DNA from: Ardenticatenaceae bacterium
Lineage (GTDB): Bacteria > Chloroflexota > Anaerolineae > Promineifilales > Promineifilaceae
DNA length: 64,000 nucleotides
NCBI GenBank assembly: GCA_020634245.1
Contig: JACKCC010000006.1
Span: 763,339-827,338 of the forward strand
Direction: 5' to 3'
Part shown: positions 16,020 through 24,855 of the stretch, one piece after another
Layout: each line of letters starts with the position of its first letter
Numbering within the stretch: position 1 is the stretch's first letter
Made by a program: the position numbers and the translations under genes
Notes under the pieces: generated by a model
What the model saw: the letters and a program-made list of their open reading frames with translations, nothing else
Told to the model about the DNA's origin: nothing
The model's database searches: none

Positions 16020-19000
16020 TGCGTTACCTCATACACATAAAATAAGGGATCGGCATGGAAGCCAGAGACGGTTTGTAAACGGCCGTTCGCAAACATCCCC
16101 CTAATTTGTTCCAACTCATTGCTGCGTTCTGGCAGGAAAATAAAAGTTCGCCTGAGTGTTGGCGCGGGCGTCAACGTATCCTCCGGGGGCGTATTCACGT
16201 CGAACAAATTGGTCCCTTCACTAAAATCCTGCACCAAAAAAGGAATCGTAGGGAAGCCCACGTACATGCTGGGCGGGCCGTAAAAATAAGCCGTCCAATC
16301 AGGGCCGAGATTGTTGAGGTAATCGGCCATGGCGTTGGCGATTTCCGTGTTGCGGTCGGCGAAACTGTGCTGCTGCCGGTACGCGCCGAAGTAGAAGCTG
16401 ATGTCCTGCAGGGCGAGGAGCATGGTCACAGCCAGTAAAACTGGCAGGAATGAAAGGGTGAAGGGGTGAAGGGGTGAGGGGGTGATCACCCCTTCACCCT
16501 TTCGCCCCTTCACCCCTTCAATCAGCCTGCCGATTTCTACCAACCCAACCGCCGCCAATAGGGCAACAGCCGGGGCGGCGATGACCAGGCGGTGGCTGCT
16601 GGGAGATTCCAGGAGCAGGGCGCTGCCAAAGATGAGCGAGACGAAGAGCCAACCCAAAAGCAGGCTGTAGCGGAACTGCTTCAGACGGACGATGGCAAAA
16701 ATCGTACCCAGGGTGAAGATCACGGCCGTTCCCAGACCCAGTAACGGCCGTTCCGGACGATACGATCCGCTTTTGTCCAGCCCATACGTAAACGAGAGCA
16801 GCCCATCGACGATTTGGCGGCGCAGCAGCGCGCCCTGACTGATGCCTAAACGGGCTGCTTCCTGACCGAGCCAGCCGGTCTGTCCGCCTAAAATGCTCAG
16901 TGAATTAAAGCGTTCCATGAAGACAGTGGGATTGTTGTTGTAATAAAGCAGTTGGGGCAAAGCGATAACCAAAGCCATCAGGGCGGCGGCCAGGATGTGT
17001 GGCCACTGTTCTCCGATGGTTTCCCGCTGAAACAGGATGGCTGATCCAAACAGAACGACTAAAATGAGCGGCATCAGGTGGCCGCCTATGAAGAAATAAG
17101 CATTCAAACCAACGGCCGTACCCGCCAACAGCCATAGGGAACGGCCGTTCGCCGATTTCCCGTTTTGCCAGGCGATGCCCAACAGCCCCAGTGCCAGCAG
17201 TGCCAGCAGACTATCCCATACGTTGGTCAGGCCGATGCGGCTGTATTGCAGATGGAACGAACTGCCCAGGAGCAGAACGGCAGCAATCAGACCCACTTCG
17301 CGCCCCCACAACCGCTGGCCAATCAAAAAAGTAGCCGCTACTGTCAGCGCGCCCACCAGCGGCGACAACAGCCGGATCGACAAGACCGAGGGGCCAAGCA
17401 GCTTGATGGGCCAGACCAGCAAAAAATAGGGCAGGGTCGGATTGGTCAGCCAGCCGGTGGCGAACGGATTTTGCAGCAGACCATCGCGCACGCTGAGCAA
17501 ATCCAGGCCGATGCTGGCCTCCGTGCCATCGAGGATGAAGGGCAGGCTGGTCAGGTTAACGGCGCGGATGATAAGGGCGGCGAAAAACAGCGCAGCGGAA
17601 GCAATCAACGTGAAACGTGATACGTCATACGTCATGCGTAATTCGTGACGTTTTTGTAGTGCGTAGAAAGCAATTCCGCCAGCGGCCAGCCAGAGCAATA
17701 TGGCGATGGTTGGGTGGGCGGAACTGCCGAAATTGGCGGCCAAAAAGGCGAGAAAGAAGGCCAGCAAGTAATACCAACGCTGGCGGGGAATGGCGGTGAG
17801 GGACGGCCGTTGCCACTGCGGCAGCCCTTTCCAATGCATGCGCCCCTGCCAAACGGCCAAAATCAACAGCGGGATGAGGCTGTAGCCATACCAGCGCAGC
17901 CCGGCTGCTGGTTCTGGCGGATTGGCGCCCAAAATCGACTGCCCGGTGAGGGCGCAGAGCAGGCTGGCCAGAATCAGGCTGCCGGTTAACAACCGGGGGC
18001 TGAGGCGGGGGGTGGAAACTGGAGACTGGGGACTGGAGACTGGTTGTTGGCGGTTGGCGGCTGGTGGTTGGTTGACAGGCTCGTAGTCTCTAGTCTCCAG
18101 TCTCGCAGTCTTTAGTCTCGCAGTCTTTAGTTTCGTAGTCTCTGGTTTGGTAGTCTCGTAGTCTCCAGTCTCTAGTCTCCTAGTCTCCAATTCTTCGATG
18201 GTGAACGGCCGTGCCGGGGGCAGTTCCGCTTCAATCGGGCCGTCGGATTGTTTGCGGGCGACGATGAAGATGTACGTACCTTTTTCGGGAAAGGGTTCTT
18301 CGTAGAACGGCCGTACCCAGCGTTCCGTGCGCTGCAAACTGGTTTCGTAAGGCGCTAAAATCCAATGGCCGGTGATGGCGTGCAAGATGGCCGACGGCAA
18401 TCCCTGAACGTGGCCCCATTCCAGGGCGTGCAGCGCTTCGGCCGAGAAATAATATTGCCAGCGCTCAATGGCGAATCCGGCCAAGGCCAGCCGTTCCTGC
18501 CATACTTCGGCCGAATCGGTATGGGCGTGGCGGGAAATGAAGTTGAAGAAGCGGCGATACTGGTCGGCCAGACTATTGGCGCCCAACTTCTCGAAGAACT
18601 GTGCCCCGCCCAGATTTTGCGTAAACAGATGGCTGGGCATGGTGATGACCAATTGGCCGCCGGGCTGCAAAACGCGGTTGGTTTCAAACAGAACAGCCTG
18701 GATGCCGGGGATGTGTTCCAACACCGAGTTGCTGATGACAGTGGCGAAATGGCCATCGGGAAAAGGCATCTGGTCGCCCAGCCCTTGCAGCAGGTGTTGG
18801 TACATCTCTGACTTTTGCGCCTTTTTTAGCGGTCCCCACCAGGGATCAATGCCGACGGTTAACGGCCGTTCAAAGGTCATCTGGCTAAAATGGCCATCGC
18901 CGCAGCCCAGGTCGAGAATCGGTTCGGCCAGGTCAAGCTGCTGGTAAAAACGGGCTTCCACCGCCCGCAGCAGCCCGCGAAACGCCGGAATCGTCTTTAA

Positions 19001-19069
19001 CTGCCGCCACAGCAGGTCATCTTCGGCTAAGGCTGAATGCTGAATGTTGAATGCTGAATTGCTTGTCAC
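16016..19069 (-). CDS. Fusion of a SAM methyltransferase and a polytopic glycosyltransferase
   Basis: The protein has 1017 residues. Residues about 1-290 are a class I methyltransferase (LDLGCGDGHFSQ, SNSVLEHIPG, RVLQPGGQLVITMPSH). Residues about 360-900 are a GT-C-type membrane protein of the ArnT/PMT-2 kind (about a dozen helices, an acidic luminal DGTEAS motif, then the NPTLPYF loop), followed by a soluble tail. It probably transfers sugar from a lipid carrier. Four short-word repeat patches are read through in frame: the N terminus, the domain linker (about 291-353), about 470-487 and about 846-871. The start is GTG, overlapping the GT4 stop codon. A methyltransferase and a GT-C enzyme in one chain is unusual. 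Confidence 0.85.
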   Translation of the reverse strand: MTSNSAFNIQHSALAEDDLLWRQLKTIPAFRGLLRAVEARFYQQLDLAEPILDLGCGDGHFSQMTFERPLTVGIDPWWGPLKKAQKSEMYQHLLQGLGDQMPFPDGHFATVISNSVLEHIPGIQAVLFETNRVLQPGGQLVITMPSHLFTQNLGGAQFFEKLGANSLADQYRRFFNFISRHAHTDSAEVWQERLALAGFAIERWQYYFSAEALHALEWGHVQGLPSAILHAITGHWILAPYETSLQRTERWVRPFYEEPFPEKGTYIFIVARKQSDGPIEAELPPARPFTIEELETRRLETGDYETTKPETTKLKTARLKTARLETRDYEPVNQPPAANRQQPVSSPQSPVSTPRLSPRLLTGSLILASLLCALTGQSILGANPPEPAAGLRWYGYSLIPLLILAVWQGRMHWKGLPQWQRPSLTAIPRQRWYYLLAFFLAFLAANFGSSAHPTIAILLWLAAGGIAFYALQKRHELRMTYDVSRFTLIASAALFFAALIIRAVNLTSLPFILDGTEASIGLDLLSVRDGLLQNPFATGWLTNPTLPYFLLVWPIKLLGPSVLSIRLLSPLVGALTVAATFLIGQRLWGREVGLIAAVLLLGSSFHLQYSRIGLTNVWDSLLALLALGLLGIAWQNGKSANGRSLWLLAGTAVGLNAYFFIGGHLMPLILVVLFGSAILFQRETIGEQWPHILAAALMALVIALPQLLYYNNNPTVFMERFNSLSILGGQTGWLGQEAARLGISQGALLRRQIVDGLLSFTYGLDKSGSYRPERPLLGLGTAVIFTLGTIFAIVRLKQFRYSLLLGWLFVSLIFGSALLLESPSSHRLVIAAPAVALLAAVGLVEIGRLIEGVKGRKGEGVITPSPLHPFTLSFLPVLLAVTMLLALQDISFYFGAYRQQHSFADRNTEIANAMADYLNNLGPDWTAYFYGPPSMYVGFPTIPFLVQDFSEGTNLFDVNTPPEDTLTPAPTLRRTFIFLPERSNELEQIRGMFANGRLQTVSGFHADPLFYVYEVTQ
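16455..16525. repeat. GGGTGAAG-word patch inside the fusion glycosyltransferase
   Basis: Tandem GGGTGAAGG words run in one orientation to about 16482 and then in the opposite one, making a palindromic patch. It is translated into a Gly/Lys- and Pro-rich loop between membrane segments. Related patches occur at 19066-19100 and 30063-30105. Confidence 0.75.
18010..18195. repeat. AGTCTC / GGAGACTGG word patch at the domain linker
   Basis: About 185 bp of imperfect tandem words (GGAGACTGGGGACTGG, GGTTGGCGG, then many AGTCTC units). In frame it encodes a Thr/Arg/Leu- and Pro/Gln-rich linker between the methyltransferase and membrane domains. Confidence 0.85.
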
Positions 19070-20313
19070 CCTTTCACCCCTTCACCCCTGCTCCCCTGCA
19101 CCTTGTCCCGCATCGCCCGCAGCCGCTCATAAGCCTCCGGCTCAGGGGCGCTGTTGTCGAAACGGCCGTGCTGCAAATCATCGAATAGCTTGAGGTAGGA
19201 TACGGCCGTTTCATCCGAACTAAACGCTTCAGCAATAAGCTGCGAATCACGCTGGTAGGCCGTCTTGTTCCGTAAAATTTTGATAATCGCTTCGGCCAGC
19301 GCTTCGTGGTCGCCAATGGGGATGATTTCGCCCATGCCCGTCATTGTCACCGGTTGGCGTACACCGGGCAGCGCCGACGCCACCGAGGGCACGCCGCTGC
19401 GCATTGCTTCAATCTGCACCAGGCCGAAGGTTTCCGTGTTGTTCAGGCTGGGAATCACCAGGCAGTCCAGATTTTTGTAGAAAGCGGTCAACTCCGGCCC
19501 TTCGATGCTGTCCAGCAGATGGTAATGGGATTTATACTTTTCAAACAGCGGCGCTAATCGGGCGGCATACGCTTCTTCACCCAAAATATTTTTGTATGGT
19601 CCGGCTTGCAAAACACAGGCGTTGGGGAATTCCTGGCGTACGATGGGCAGCGCCTTGAGCAGCACTTCCACCCCTTTTTCGGCGGCCAGCCGGCAGATGA
19701 TGCCGATGACTTCGTGGCCGTCAAGTTGGTGTTTGTCGCGGAACGCCTGCGCTGTTTCCGGCGGGCAGTCGGGCAGTTCCACCGGCGGCGGGATGATGTG
19801 CAGCTTTTTACCCAAGTATTCGGAAAGGTAGGGCGAATGGCTGCCAAAATCGCGGGTGTAGGTGACGATGGCATCGGCAAATTCACCGGCCAGCCGGTTT
19901 TGGACCATGACCACTTTATCCACGACACGGTTAAACAGCGTTGACGGAAGCTGCAAATCGCTGTGGTAGGTGATGACCACCGGCTTGCCCAACACCCGGC
20001 CGCGAAAAGCCACGCCCGGCGCGTCAAACTGGGGCAGATGCAAATGGATGATGTCGGCTTTTTGGGCCAGCTTCCAGGCTGTAGGGCCAAAGCTGGGCAT
20101 GATCACCCCTTTGCTGACGCGAAAGGCGACGGGGATGCGTACCACTTTGACGCCGTCCAGCAAATCATAGCGGAGCAGGTCGGGGTCGTACTGCGAAGTA
20201 AGGACAGTGACGTCATGTCCCTGACGGGCCAGTGCCCGACTGAGTCGTTCTACGTAAATGGTCAGGCCGCTGATCCACGGCCGATAATAGGTTAAAACTT
20301 CCAGAATTTTCAT
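19066..20313 (-). CDS. Glycosyltransferase family 4 protein
   Basis: The 415-residue GT-B-fold enzyme has an N-terminal acceptor domain (MKILEVLTYYRPWISGLTIYVERL) and a C-terminal nucleotide-sugar domain with GIICRLAAEKG (about 205) and the EX7E motif ETFGLVQIEAM (about 300). It is probably a retaining transferase acting at the inner face of the membrane on glycolipid or polysaccharide. The C-terminal tail (QGSRGEGVKG) is encoded by a repeat patch. Its ATG overlaps the upstream stop by 4 nt, as does the next gene. Confidence 0.92.
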   Translation of the reverse strand: MKILEVLTYYRPWISGLTIYVERLSRALARQGHDVTVLTSQYDPDLLRYDLLDGVKVVRIPVAFRVSKGVIMPSFGPTAWKLAQKADIIHLHLPQFDAPGVAFRGRVLGKPVVITYHSDLQLPSTLFNRVVDKVVMVQNRLAGEFADAIVTYTRDFGSHSPYLSEYLGKKLHIIPPPVELPDCPPETAQAFRDKHQLDGHEVIGIICRLAAEKGVEVLLKALPIVRQEFPNACVLQAGPYKNILGEEAYAARLAPLFEKYKSHYHLLDSIEGPELTAFYKNLDCLVIPSLNNTETFGLVQIEAMRSGVPSVASALPGVRQPVTMTGMGEIIPIGDHEALAEAIIKILRNKTAYQRDSQLIAEAFSSDETAVSYLKLFDDLQHGRFDNSAPEPEAYERLRAMRDKVQGSRGEGVKG

Positions 20314-20699
20314 AAGGTTGTGAGGTCGAGTTGTTCTAATGTATTGTAACGGATAATTTTTGTGGCAATACCGGCCATTGTGCTGCTTAATTCCCGCTCT
20401 TTTTGCAGCACAATCAGCAAATATTTGCCTTTGGCATAAGCATAGCCAGCTTCAATGCCCAGCCCTACGCCTTTTTCCGACATTTCCATGACAATTAGGT
20501 CGGATTGGTCAATGATGGTAAAGGTTCTTTGCATCAGTTCTTGCGGCGACACGCGAACGGTTCCCCATTTTTCAACGTCGCGGGCGATACACACGGTAGT
20601 ATAACCGGCTTGCTCAAGCTGACGGCTCAACCGGGCGATTTCTGACTGGTTGCGGTTGTCTTCGTAATATTTGATGCCGATGTAGGCTTGTTTGGCCAT
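20310..20699 (-). CDS. Nucleoside 2-deoxyribosyltransferase-like protein
   Basis: The 129-residue protein has a short Rossmann-like fold. DQSDLIVMEMSEKGVGLGIEAGYAYAKGK (about 84-112) matches the Asp...Gly...Glu-x-Gly-Tyr-Ala pattern of NDT-superfamily proteins, in which the Glu is the nucleophile. Function could be nucleoside base exchange, hydrolysis or binding. It is the first gene of the coupled five-gene run, and its stop overlaps the glycosyltransferase start. Confidence 0.65.
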   Translation of the reverse strand: MAKQAYIGIKYYEDNRNQSEIARLSRQLEQAGYTTVCIARDVEKWGTVRVSPQELMQRTFTIIDQSDLIVMEMSEKGVGLGIEAGYAYAKGKYLLIVLQKERELSSTMAGIATKIIRYNTLEQLDLTTL

Positions 20700-20786
20700 G
20701 ACTTACTCGTATTGTTGTGATTCTATTTTACGGCACAGTCCTTTATACACACCCGGTAAAAATTCTGCTTACCGGATGGAAACAGG

Positions 20787-21800
20787 TCAGGCTGTTGACT
20801 GCTGCCGGAAGCGGCGGGCAGAAGCGACAACTTGCTTGAAGGTAGCGCCGGTTCGGAACAGACCGATGATGCCCAGGGCGATCATGGTGATCATGTTCAG
20901 GGCGTGGTACAAAAAGGCAAAGCTGGCCGATGCGCCTTCGGGCTGACGCAGCACCTGGACCAAGGCGAAGGTGACGGCCGCATGAAAGACGCCCACCTGC
21001 CCCGGTGAGGAGGGCGCGGCGACGCTGAAAGCAGCGGCGCAGACGATGAATGCGGTCATGACCCAATTGGTTTGGAGGTGTACGGCCGTTAACACCATCC
21101 GGTAAGCAAAGATAACCGGCAGCCAAACGACAATGCTCAAAAAAATCAAAATCAACCCATCTTTCAGCCGGGTCAGATTACTCAATCCGGCCAGTAGTTC
21201 ATCGACCCGTCTGACCCAGTTTTCGGTGTTCAAAAAGGGAATCCAGTTGAAGATGGTAGAGGTGATACGGCGGGTGAACGGCCGTAAATTAGCCGCCGCA
21301 ATCAAAATCACAATCAGTCCTAACGAGGCAAAACCCAACCCACGGGCGTAATTTTGCATCCAGACCGGTATAGTTTTCACTTCCGACAAAGTCAATGGCA
21401 GCAACACAATGAAAAAAAGCAAATCCAGAATACGTTCTACCACCATCGTCGAGACGCCCTGGGCCAGGGTGATGGGCGGCACATTGCCAATTAAAATAGC
21501 GCGGGCCACGTCGCCCAGGCGCAGCGGCAAAAGCTGGGTCAGCATGTAGCCGATATTTTGCACGTGGTAAACCTGACTCCATGAAGCTTGATTGTTAAGC
21601 ATAAAACGCCAGCGGACAGCCCGAATGATCATAAAAATAACCAGTCCTAGCGCGCCTAAAGCCAGGTAACCAAATTGTGCCGATGCCAAAGCGTTGACAA
21701 TTTCGGACGGCTTAATGAACAGGAAGATAGCCGCCAGACAAACCGCGCTGACCACGATACCTATCCAGATTTGTTGCTTGTTGCTGCTTTCATTGTTCAT
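20787..21800 (-). CDS. LPG-synthase-type transmembrane protein (UPF0104)
   Basis: The 337-residue protein has eight or so membrane segments and the family signature IRAVRWRFMLNNQ (about 55-67), GYMLTQLLPLRLGDVARA (about 82-99) and the late PSSPGQVGVFHAA motif (about 265). This domain, without the catalytic half of MprF, is often a lipid or glycolipid flippase or an acceptor-side partner in envelope glycosylation. ATG 21800 has TATAAT 9 nt upstream, so the transcript may be leaderless. It precedes the glycosyltransferase operon on the same strand by 87 bp. Confidence 0.88.
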   Translation of the reverse strand: MNNESSNKQQIWIGIVVSAVCLAAIFLFIKPSEIVNALASAQFGYLALGALGLVIFMIIRAVRWRFMLNNQASWSQVYHVQNIGYMLTQLLPLRLGDVARAILIGNVPPITLAQGVSTMVVERILDLLFFIVLLPLTLSEVKTIPVWMQNYARGLGFASLGLIVILIAAANLRPFTRRITSTIFNWIPFLNTENWVRRVDELLAGLSNLTRLKDGLILIFLSIVVWLPVIFAYRMVLTAVHLQTNWVMTAFIVCAAAFSVAAPSSPGQVGVFHAAVTFALVQVLRQPEGASASFAFLYHALNMITMIALGIIGLFRTGATFKQVVASARRFRQQSTA

Positions 21801-21852
21801 TGCCGCCGGATTATACCGGCATAGACCATAATCTGACATTTTTTAGTGCTTT

Positions 21853-21940
21853 GAGTTTGCAAGTGGCAAGTATACAAGTGGCAAGTCTTCTCTGGGAACA
21901 AGTACTTGCAAACTCGCTCACTCGCATACTCGCATGAGGT
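21853..21940. repeat. GCAAGTGGCAAGT / CTCGCATACTCGC word patch
   Basis: Tandem imperfect GGCAAGTATACAAGT words are followed by CTTGCAAACTCGCTCACTCGCATACTCGCA units in the divergent intergenic region. A similar GTGGCAAGTTTGCAAGTGGC patch lies at 49872-49906. Confidence 0.75.
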
Positions 21941-22043
21941 TGTGAATAAGGCGATAATAGTTTGTTGTTTCTGGTGGAAAGCCGGGGTAACTTGCATTAT
22001 ACTAATTTATGAATTGGCATAACTGTCCAAATCCGGAGGCCTC

Positions 22044-22361
22044 ATGAATCACAATATCATCAACATCCAGAAATGGGAACAAAAAATACCCCCGACCGAA
22101 TCTGTTTTACAGCAGTTGATGCTTGATGAAGGATTGTCGCCATACAAATGGTCGAACGATCCCGGCGATGTTTATGCAGCTCATACTCATAGTTATTTCA
22201 AAGTCATTTATGTAGTTTCCGGGTCAATCACCTTTGGATTTCCAATTGATGGTGCGCCGATCACGCTGCGGGCTGGAGACCGATTAGATTTGCCGGCCGG
22301 CGTTCCACACAATGCTGTTGTCGGGCCAGATGGCGTGGTCTGCCTGGAAGCACGACTATAA
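22044..22361 (+). CDS. Small cupin-domain protein
   Basis: The 105-residue single cupin has the two motifs AHTHSYFKVIYVVSGSITF (about 47-65, two metal-binding His) and GDRLDLPAGVPHNAVV (about 78-93, third His). GGAGG lies 6-10 nt before the ATG. It could be a metal-dependent small enzyme or a ligand sensor; nothing in the context decides. Confidence 0.88.
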   Translation: MNHNIINIQKWEQKIPPTESVLQQLMLDEGLSPYKWSNDPGDVYAAHTHSYFKVIYVVSGSITFGFPIDGAPITLRAGDRLDLPAGVPHNAVVGPDGVVCLEARL

Positions 22362-22362
22362 G

Positions 22363-22433
22363 ATTGGTGGCTGGTTGCTGGCGGCTGGTGGCTAGCAACC
22401 AATTAACAACCAACAGCCAGCAACTAACAACTA
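22363..22433. repeat. GGTTGGTGGCTGG / AACAACCAACAG word patch, IS1595 target
   Basis: GGCTGGTTGCTGG words on one side and AACAACCAACAGCCAGCAACT words on the other form an imperfect palindromic patch. The IS1595 element inserted inside it, and the patch continues at 23416-23425. Confidence 0.8.
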
Positions 22434-23407
22434 GGCTCATGTTTAGTACAAGTGATCGGGTAAAATAGCCAATATGGACTTTCCAATTGTTGACCTAATG
22501 GACCGCGCTTCCTGCGAGGCATGGATAGAAACATATTTTCATCCTGATGGCCTGAAATATCCCCATTGCGGGGCGTCATTGGAGCAAGGTCGCTGGTTTC
22601 GCCGTACCCAAAAGAGCGACCTCGATGTGTACCGTTGTCAGGAATGCAAAGGCATCTACAACTTGTACAGCAATACGGTCTTTGAAGGCCGTTATTTTCG
22701 CCCAGAGCAAACGGTCTTGTTTATCCGAGGCGTTTGTCAGGGGAAACCGACGGCACAGTTGGCCCGGGAATTGCGTATCAGCCGCACAACAGCGACGGAA
22801 GTACGACATCAGTTGCAAGCCAACGCCGAAATAGAACAACCAGAAACCCCACTGGAAGATGAAGAAGTAGAAACCGACGAGATGTTCCAAAATGCGGGGG
22901 AAAAAAGGTGAATGGCATGGTGACCCAGATGACCCGCCCCGTCGTCGCGCCAACAAACGGCGCGGCCGAGGCACATACACCAATGACCGGCCGCCGGTTT
23001 GTGCAGTCATTGGTCGCCAATCACGGCAAGTGCGTATCCGCGTGGTGCCCAACACCCAAGGGGTCACATTGTGTCCTTTTGTCGAGAAGTTTACCAAAGC
23101 TGATGCTACCTTATACACAGACGAGTATGACAGTTACAATCGGCTCAAACGTATCCGTTACACCGTCTGTCATAGTCAAAACGAATGGGCGCGAGATGAT
23201 GATGGTGATGGAATCCGTGAGGTTCATGTGAATTCTAATGAAGGCGGTTGGACAGGATTACGCAATTTCTTGCGGCCTTTTCGCGGGGTCCACAAAAAGC
23301 GCCTGCCCGGCTACGTTGCCATTCATGAATTTGCCGTCAATCAGAAATGTGTATCTCCCAAATTCATCGCTTCTATCGTTCGTTTGCACTAGTTCTAAAC
23401 ATGAGCC
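22434..23407 (+). mobile_element. IS1595-family insertion sequence, 974 bp
   Basis: Imperfect terminal inverted repeats lie at 22434-22454 and 23387-23407 (GGCTCATGTTTAG conserved, two mismatches over 21 bp). The perfect 8-bp target duplication AACAACTA flanks them (22426-22433 and 23408-23415), the length usual for this family. The transposase frame is broken at an A6 run. Confidence 0.93.
22474..23392 (+). pseudogene. IS1595 (ISXO2-like) transposase in two frames
   Basis: Frame one (22474-22911, 145 residues) holds the N-terminal zinc-ribbon-like part (YPHCG...YRCQEC) and ends at VETDEMFQNAGEKR. The continuation (to 23392) begins GEWHGDPDDPPRRRAN and has the DDE core including TDEYDSYNRL and the C-terminal VNSNEGGWTGLRNFLRPFRGVHK. 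The break is at AAAAAA 22901-22906. Removing one A gives NAGEKGEWHGDP, which fits the family. It is either a frameshift mutation or a gene decoded by slippage. The first ATG has TAAAAT 7 nt upstream. Confidence 0.88.
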
Positions 23408-23437
23408 AACAACTAACAACCAACATGGAGTTTGCAA

Positions 23438-24421
23438 ATGGAATATGTGAATTTGGGAAAAACAGGCCTGAAGGTTTCGCGTCTTTGTTTGGGGATGATG
23501 ACGTATGGCGATCCGGGGTGGCGGGATTGGGTATTGCCGGAGGGTGACGGCCGTTCCTTCGTCAAACGAGCCGTCGAATTAGGCATCAACTTCTTTGATA
23601 CAGCCGATATGTACTCACTGGGCGTGAGCGAAGAAGTGACCGGACGGTTGCTGCGCGAGTTCGTTCCCAACCGGGAAGAAGTGGTAGTCGCTACCAAAGT
23701 GTATTTTCACATTGGCCAGGGACCTAACGGCGGCGGTCTGTCGCGCAAACATATTATGGAAGCCATCGACAATTCCCTTAAGCGGTTGGGGATGGAGTAT
23801 GTCGATCTCTATCAAATTCATCGCTGGGATTACAGCGCCCCCATTGAAGAGACGATGGAAGCGCTGCACGATGTGGTAAAAACGGGCAAAGCACTCTACA
23901 TTGGCGCGTCGAGCATGTTTGCCTGGCAATTTGCCCAGGCCCAATACACGGCCGATTTGCACGGCTGGACTCGTTTTGCATCGATGCAGAATCATTACAA
24001 TCTCATTTATCGTGAGGAAGAACGGGAGATGATCCCGTTTTGTGTGGAGCAAGGGGTGGGGTTGATACCCTGGAGTCCCCTGGCGCGGGGCTTTTTGGCC
24101 GGTAATCGCCAGCAGTCGGGTGCAGGACCGACCAAGCGGGCCAAAAGCGATCAATATGCGCACGAGATGTATTTTAATGAAAGCGATTTTACGGTGTTGG
24201 ATCGGGTGACGGCGCTGGCGGAGGAACGCGGCGTTAAACCGGCGCAGATTGCGCTGGCCTGGATGCTGCACAAACCGGGTATCACTGCACCCATCATTGG
24301 CGCCAGCAAGATGTACCAGTTGGAGGAAGCGGCAGCGGCGACAGAAATCAAGCTGTCCCCCGAAGAAATTGCAGCACTGGAAGAACCCTATCAGCCCCAT
24401 CCTGTTTTGGGTCACAGTTAG
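23438..24421 (+). CDS. Aldo/keto reductase
   Basis: The 327-residue TIM-barrel oxidoreductase has the catalytic tetrad in FDTADMYSLG (Asp, Tyr), VVATKVYF (Lys) and LYQIHRWD (His), with late NADPH-binding segment GASKMYQLEEA. The reading frame opens at TTG 23432, but ATG 23438 with GGAG 7 nt upstream is preferred. It reduces aldehydes or ketones in the cytosol; the substrate is unknown. The IS1595 element ends 30 bp upstream, so its promoter may have been displaced or supplied by the IS. Confidence 0.93.
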   Translation: MEYVNLGKTGLKVSRLCLGMMTYGDPGWRDWVLPEGDGRSFVKRAVELGINFFDTADMYSLGVSEEVTGRLLREFVPNREEVVVATKVYFHIGQGPNGGGLSRKHIMEAIDNSLKRLGMEYVDLYQIHRWDYSAPIEETMEALHDVVKTGKALYIGASSMFAWQFAQAQYTADLHGWTRFASMQNHYNLIYREEEREMIPFCVEQGVGLIPWSPLARGFLAGNRQQSGAGPTKRAKSDQYAHEMYFNESDFTVLDRVTALAEERGVKPAQIALAWMLHKPGITAPIIGASKMYQLEEAAAATEIKLSPEEIAALEEPYQPHPVLGHS

Positions 24422-24454
24422 AGGCAAAGTTTTTACCGCTTGTAAACCTGAAGT

Positions 24455-24512
24455 GCCAGGCACAGAGCGGAGCGATGTTGGGAATTGCAAATTATACTGC
24501 TCTGTGCCTGGC
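24455..24512. repeat. Dispersed GTGCCAGGCAC palindrome, copy 1
   Basis: GCCAGGCACAGAGC (24455-24468) and GCTCTGTGCCTGGC (24499-24512) are perfect 14-bp arms after the aldo/keto reductase. Related palindromes lie at 36251-36312 and 56024-56052. Confidence 0.8.
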
Positions 24513-24560
24513 TCTTGTTAAGAGTATAATAGCGGTATCTACCCATGGGAGGTATTCACG

Positions 24561-24770
24561 ATGAACAAAATGTTTAGTTTTTTGGCCGGCGCATTGTCGG
24601 GCGCATTAGTGGGGGCGGTTTTGGGTTTATTGCTGACACCGGCTTCCGGTGAGGAACTGCGGGCCGATGTCACCACTCGGCTGCAAAATGCGCTGGAAGA
24701 AGGCCGCCGGGCGATGGAAGAAACAAACCGCACGATGATGGAACAGTTTGAGCAGATGAAGAGCGGGTAA
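24561..24770 (+). CDS. YtxH-domain small membrane protein
   Basis: The 69-residue protein opens MNKMFSFLAGALSGALVGAVLGLLLTP, a Gly/Ala-rich hydrophobic helix followed by the SGEELR boundary typical of YtxH proteins, then an amphipathic helical tail. GGGAGG precedes the ATG and a TATAAT lies at 24525-24530. Family members are stress-associated envelope proteins of unclear role. Confidence 0.85.
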   Translation: MNKMFSFLAGALSGALVGAVLGLLLTPASGEELRADVTTRLQNALEEGRRAMEETNRTMMEQFEQMKSG

Positions 24771-24773
24771 GGA

Positions 24774-24845
24774 TTCATGCGTCATTTTGTCATTCGTCAT
24801 GCGTCAATTTTGATGGTGATGCATGACAAAATGATGTATGAGATG
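24774..24845. repeat. Short-word repeat patch, TCATGCGTCAT family
   Basis: Imperfect GTCATTCGTCATGCGTCA units and their inverted forms (GATGCATGACAAAATGATG) fill the gap between the ytxH-like and GNAT genes. Compare 10136-10197 and 32727-32825. Confidence 0.75.
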
Positions 24846-24855
24846 AGGAGCCATT

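Noticed and set aside
18010..18195. CRISPR-like or minisatellite array
   Set aside because: The words are 6-10 bp, imperfect and without spacers, and they are read in frame in a gene.
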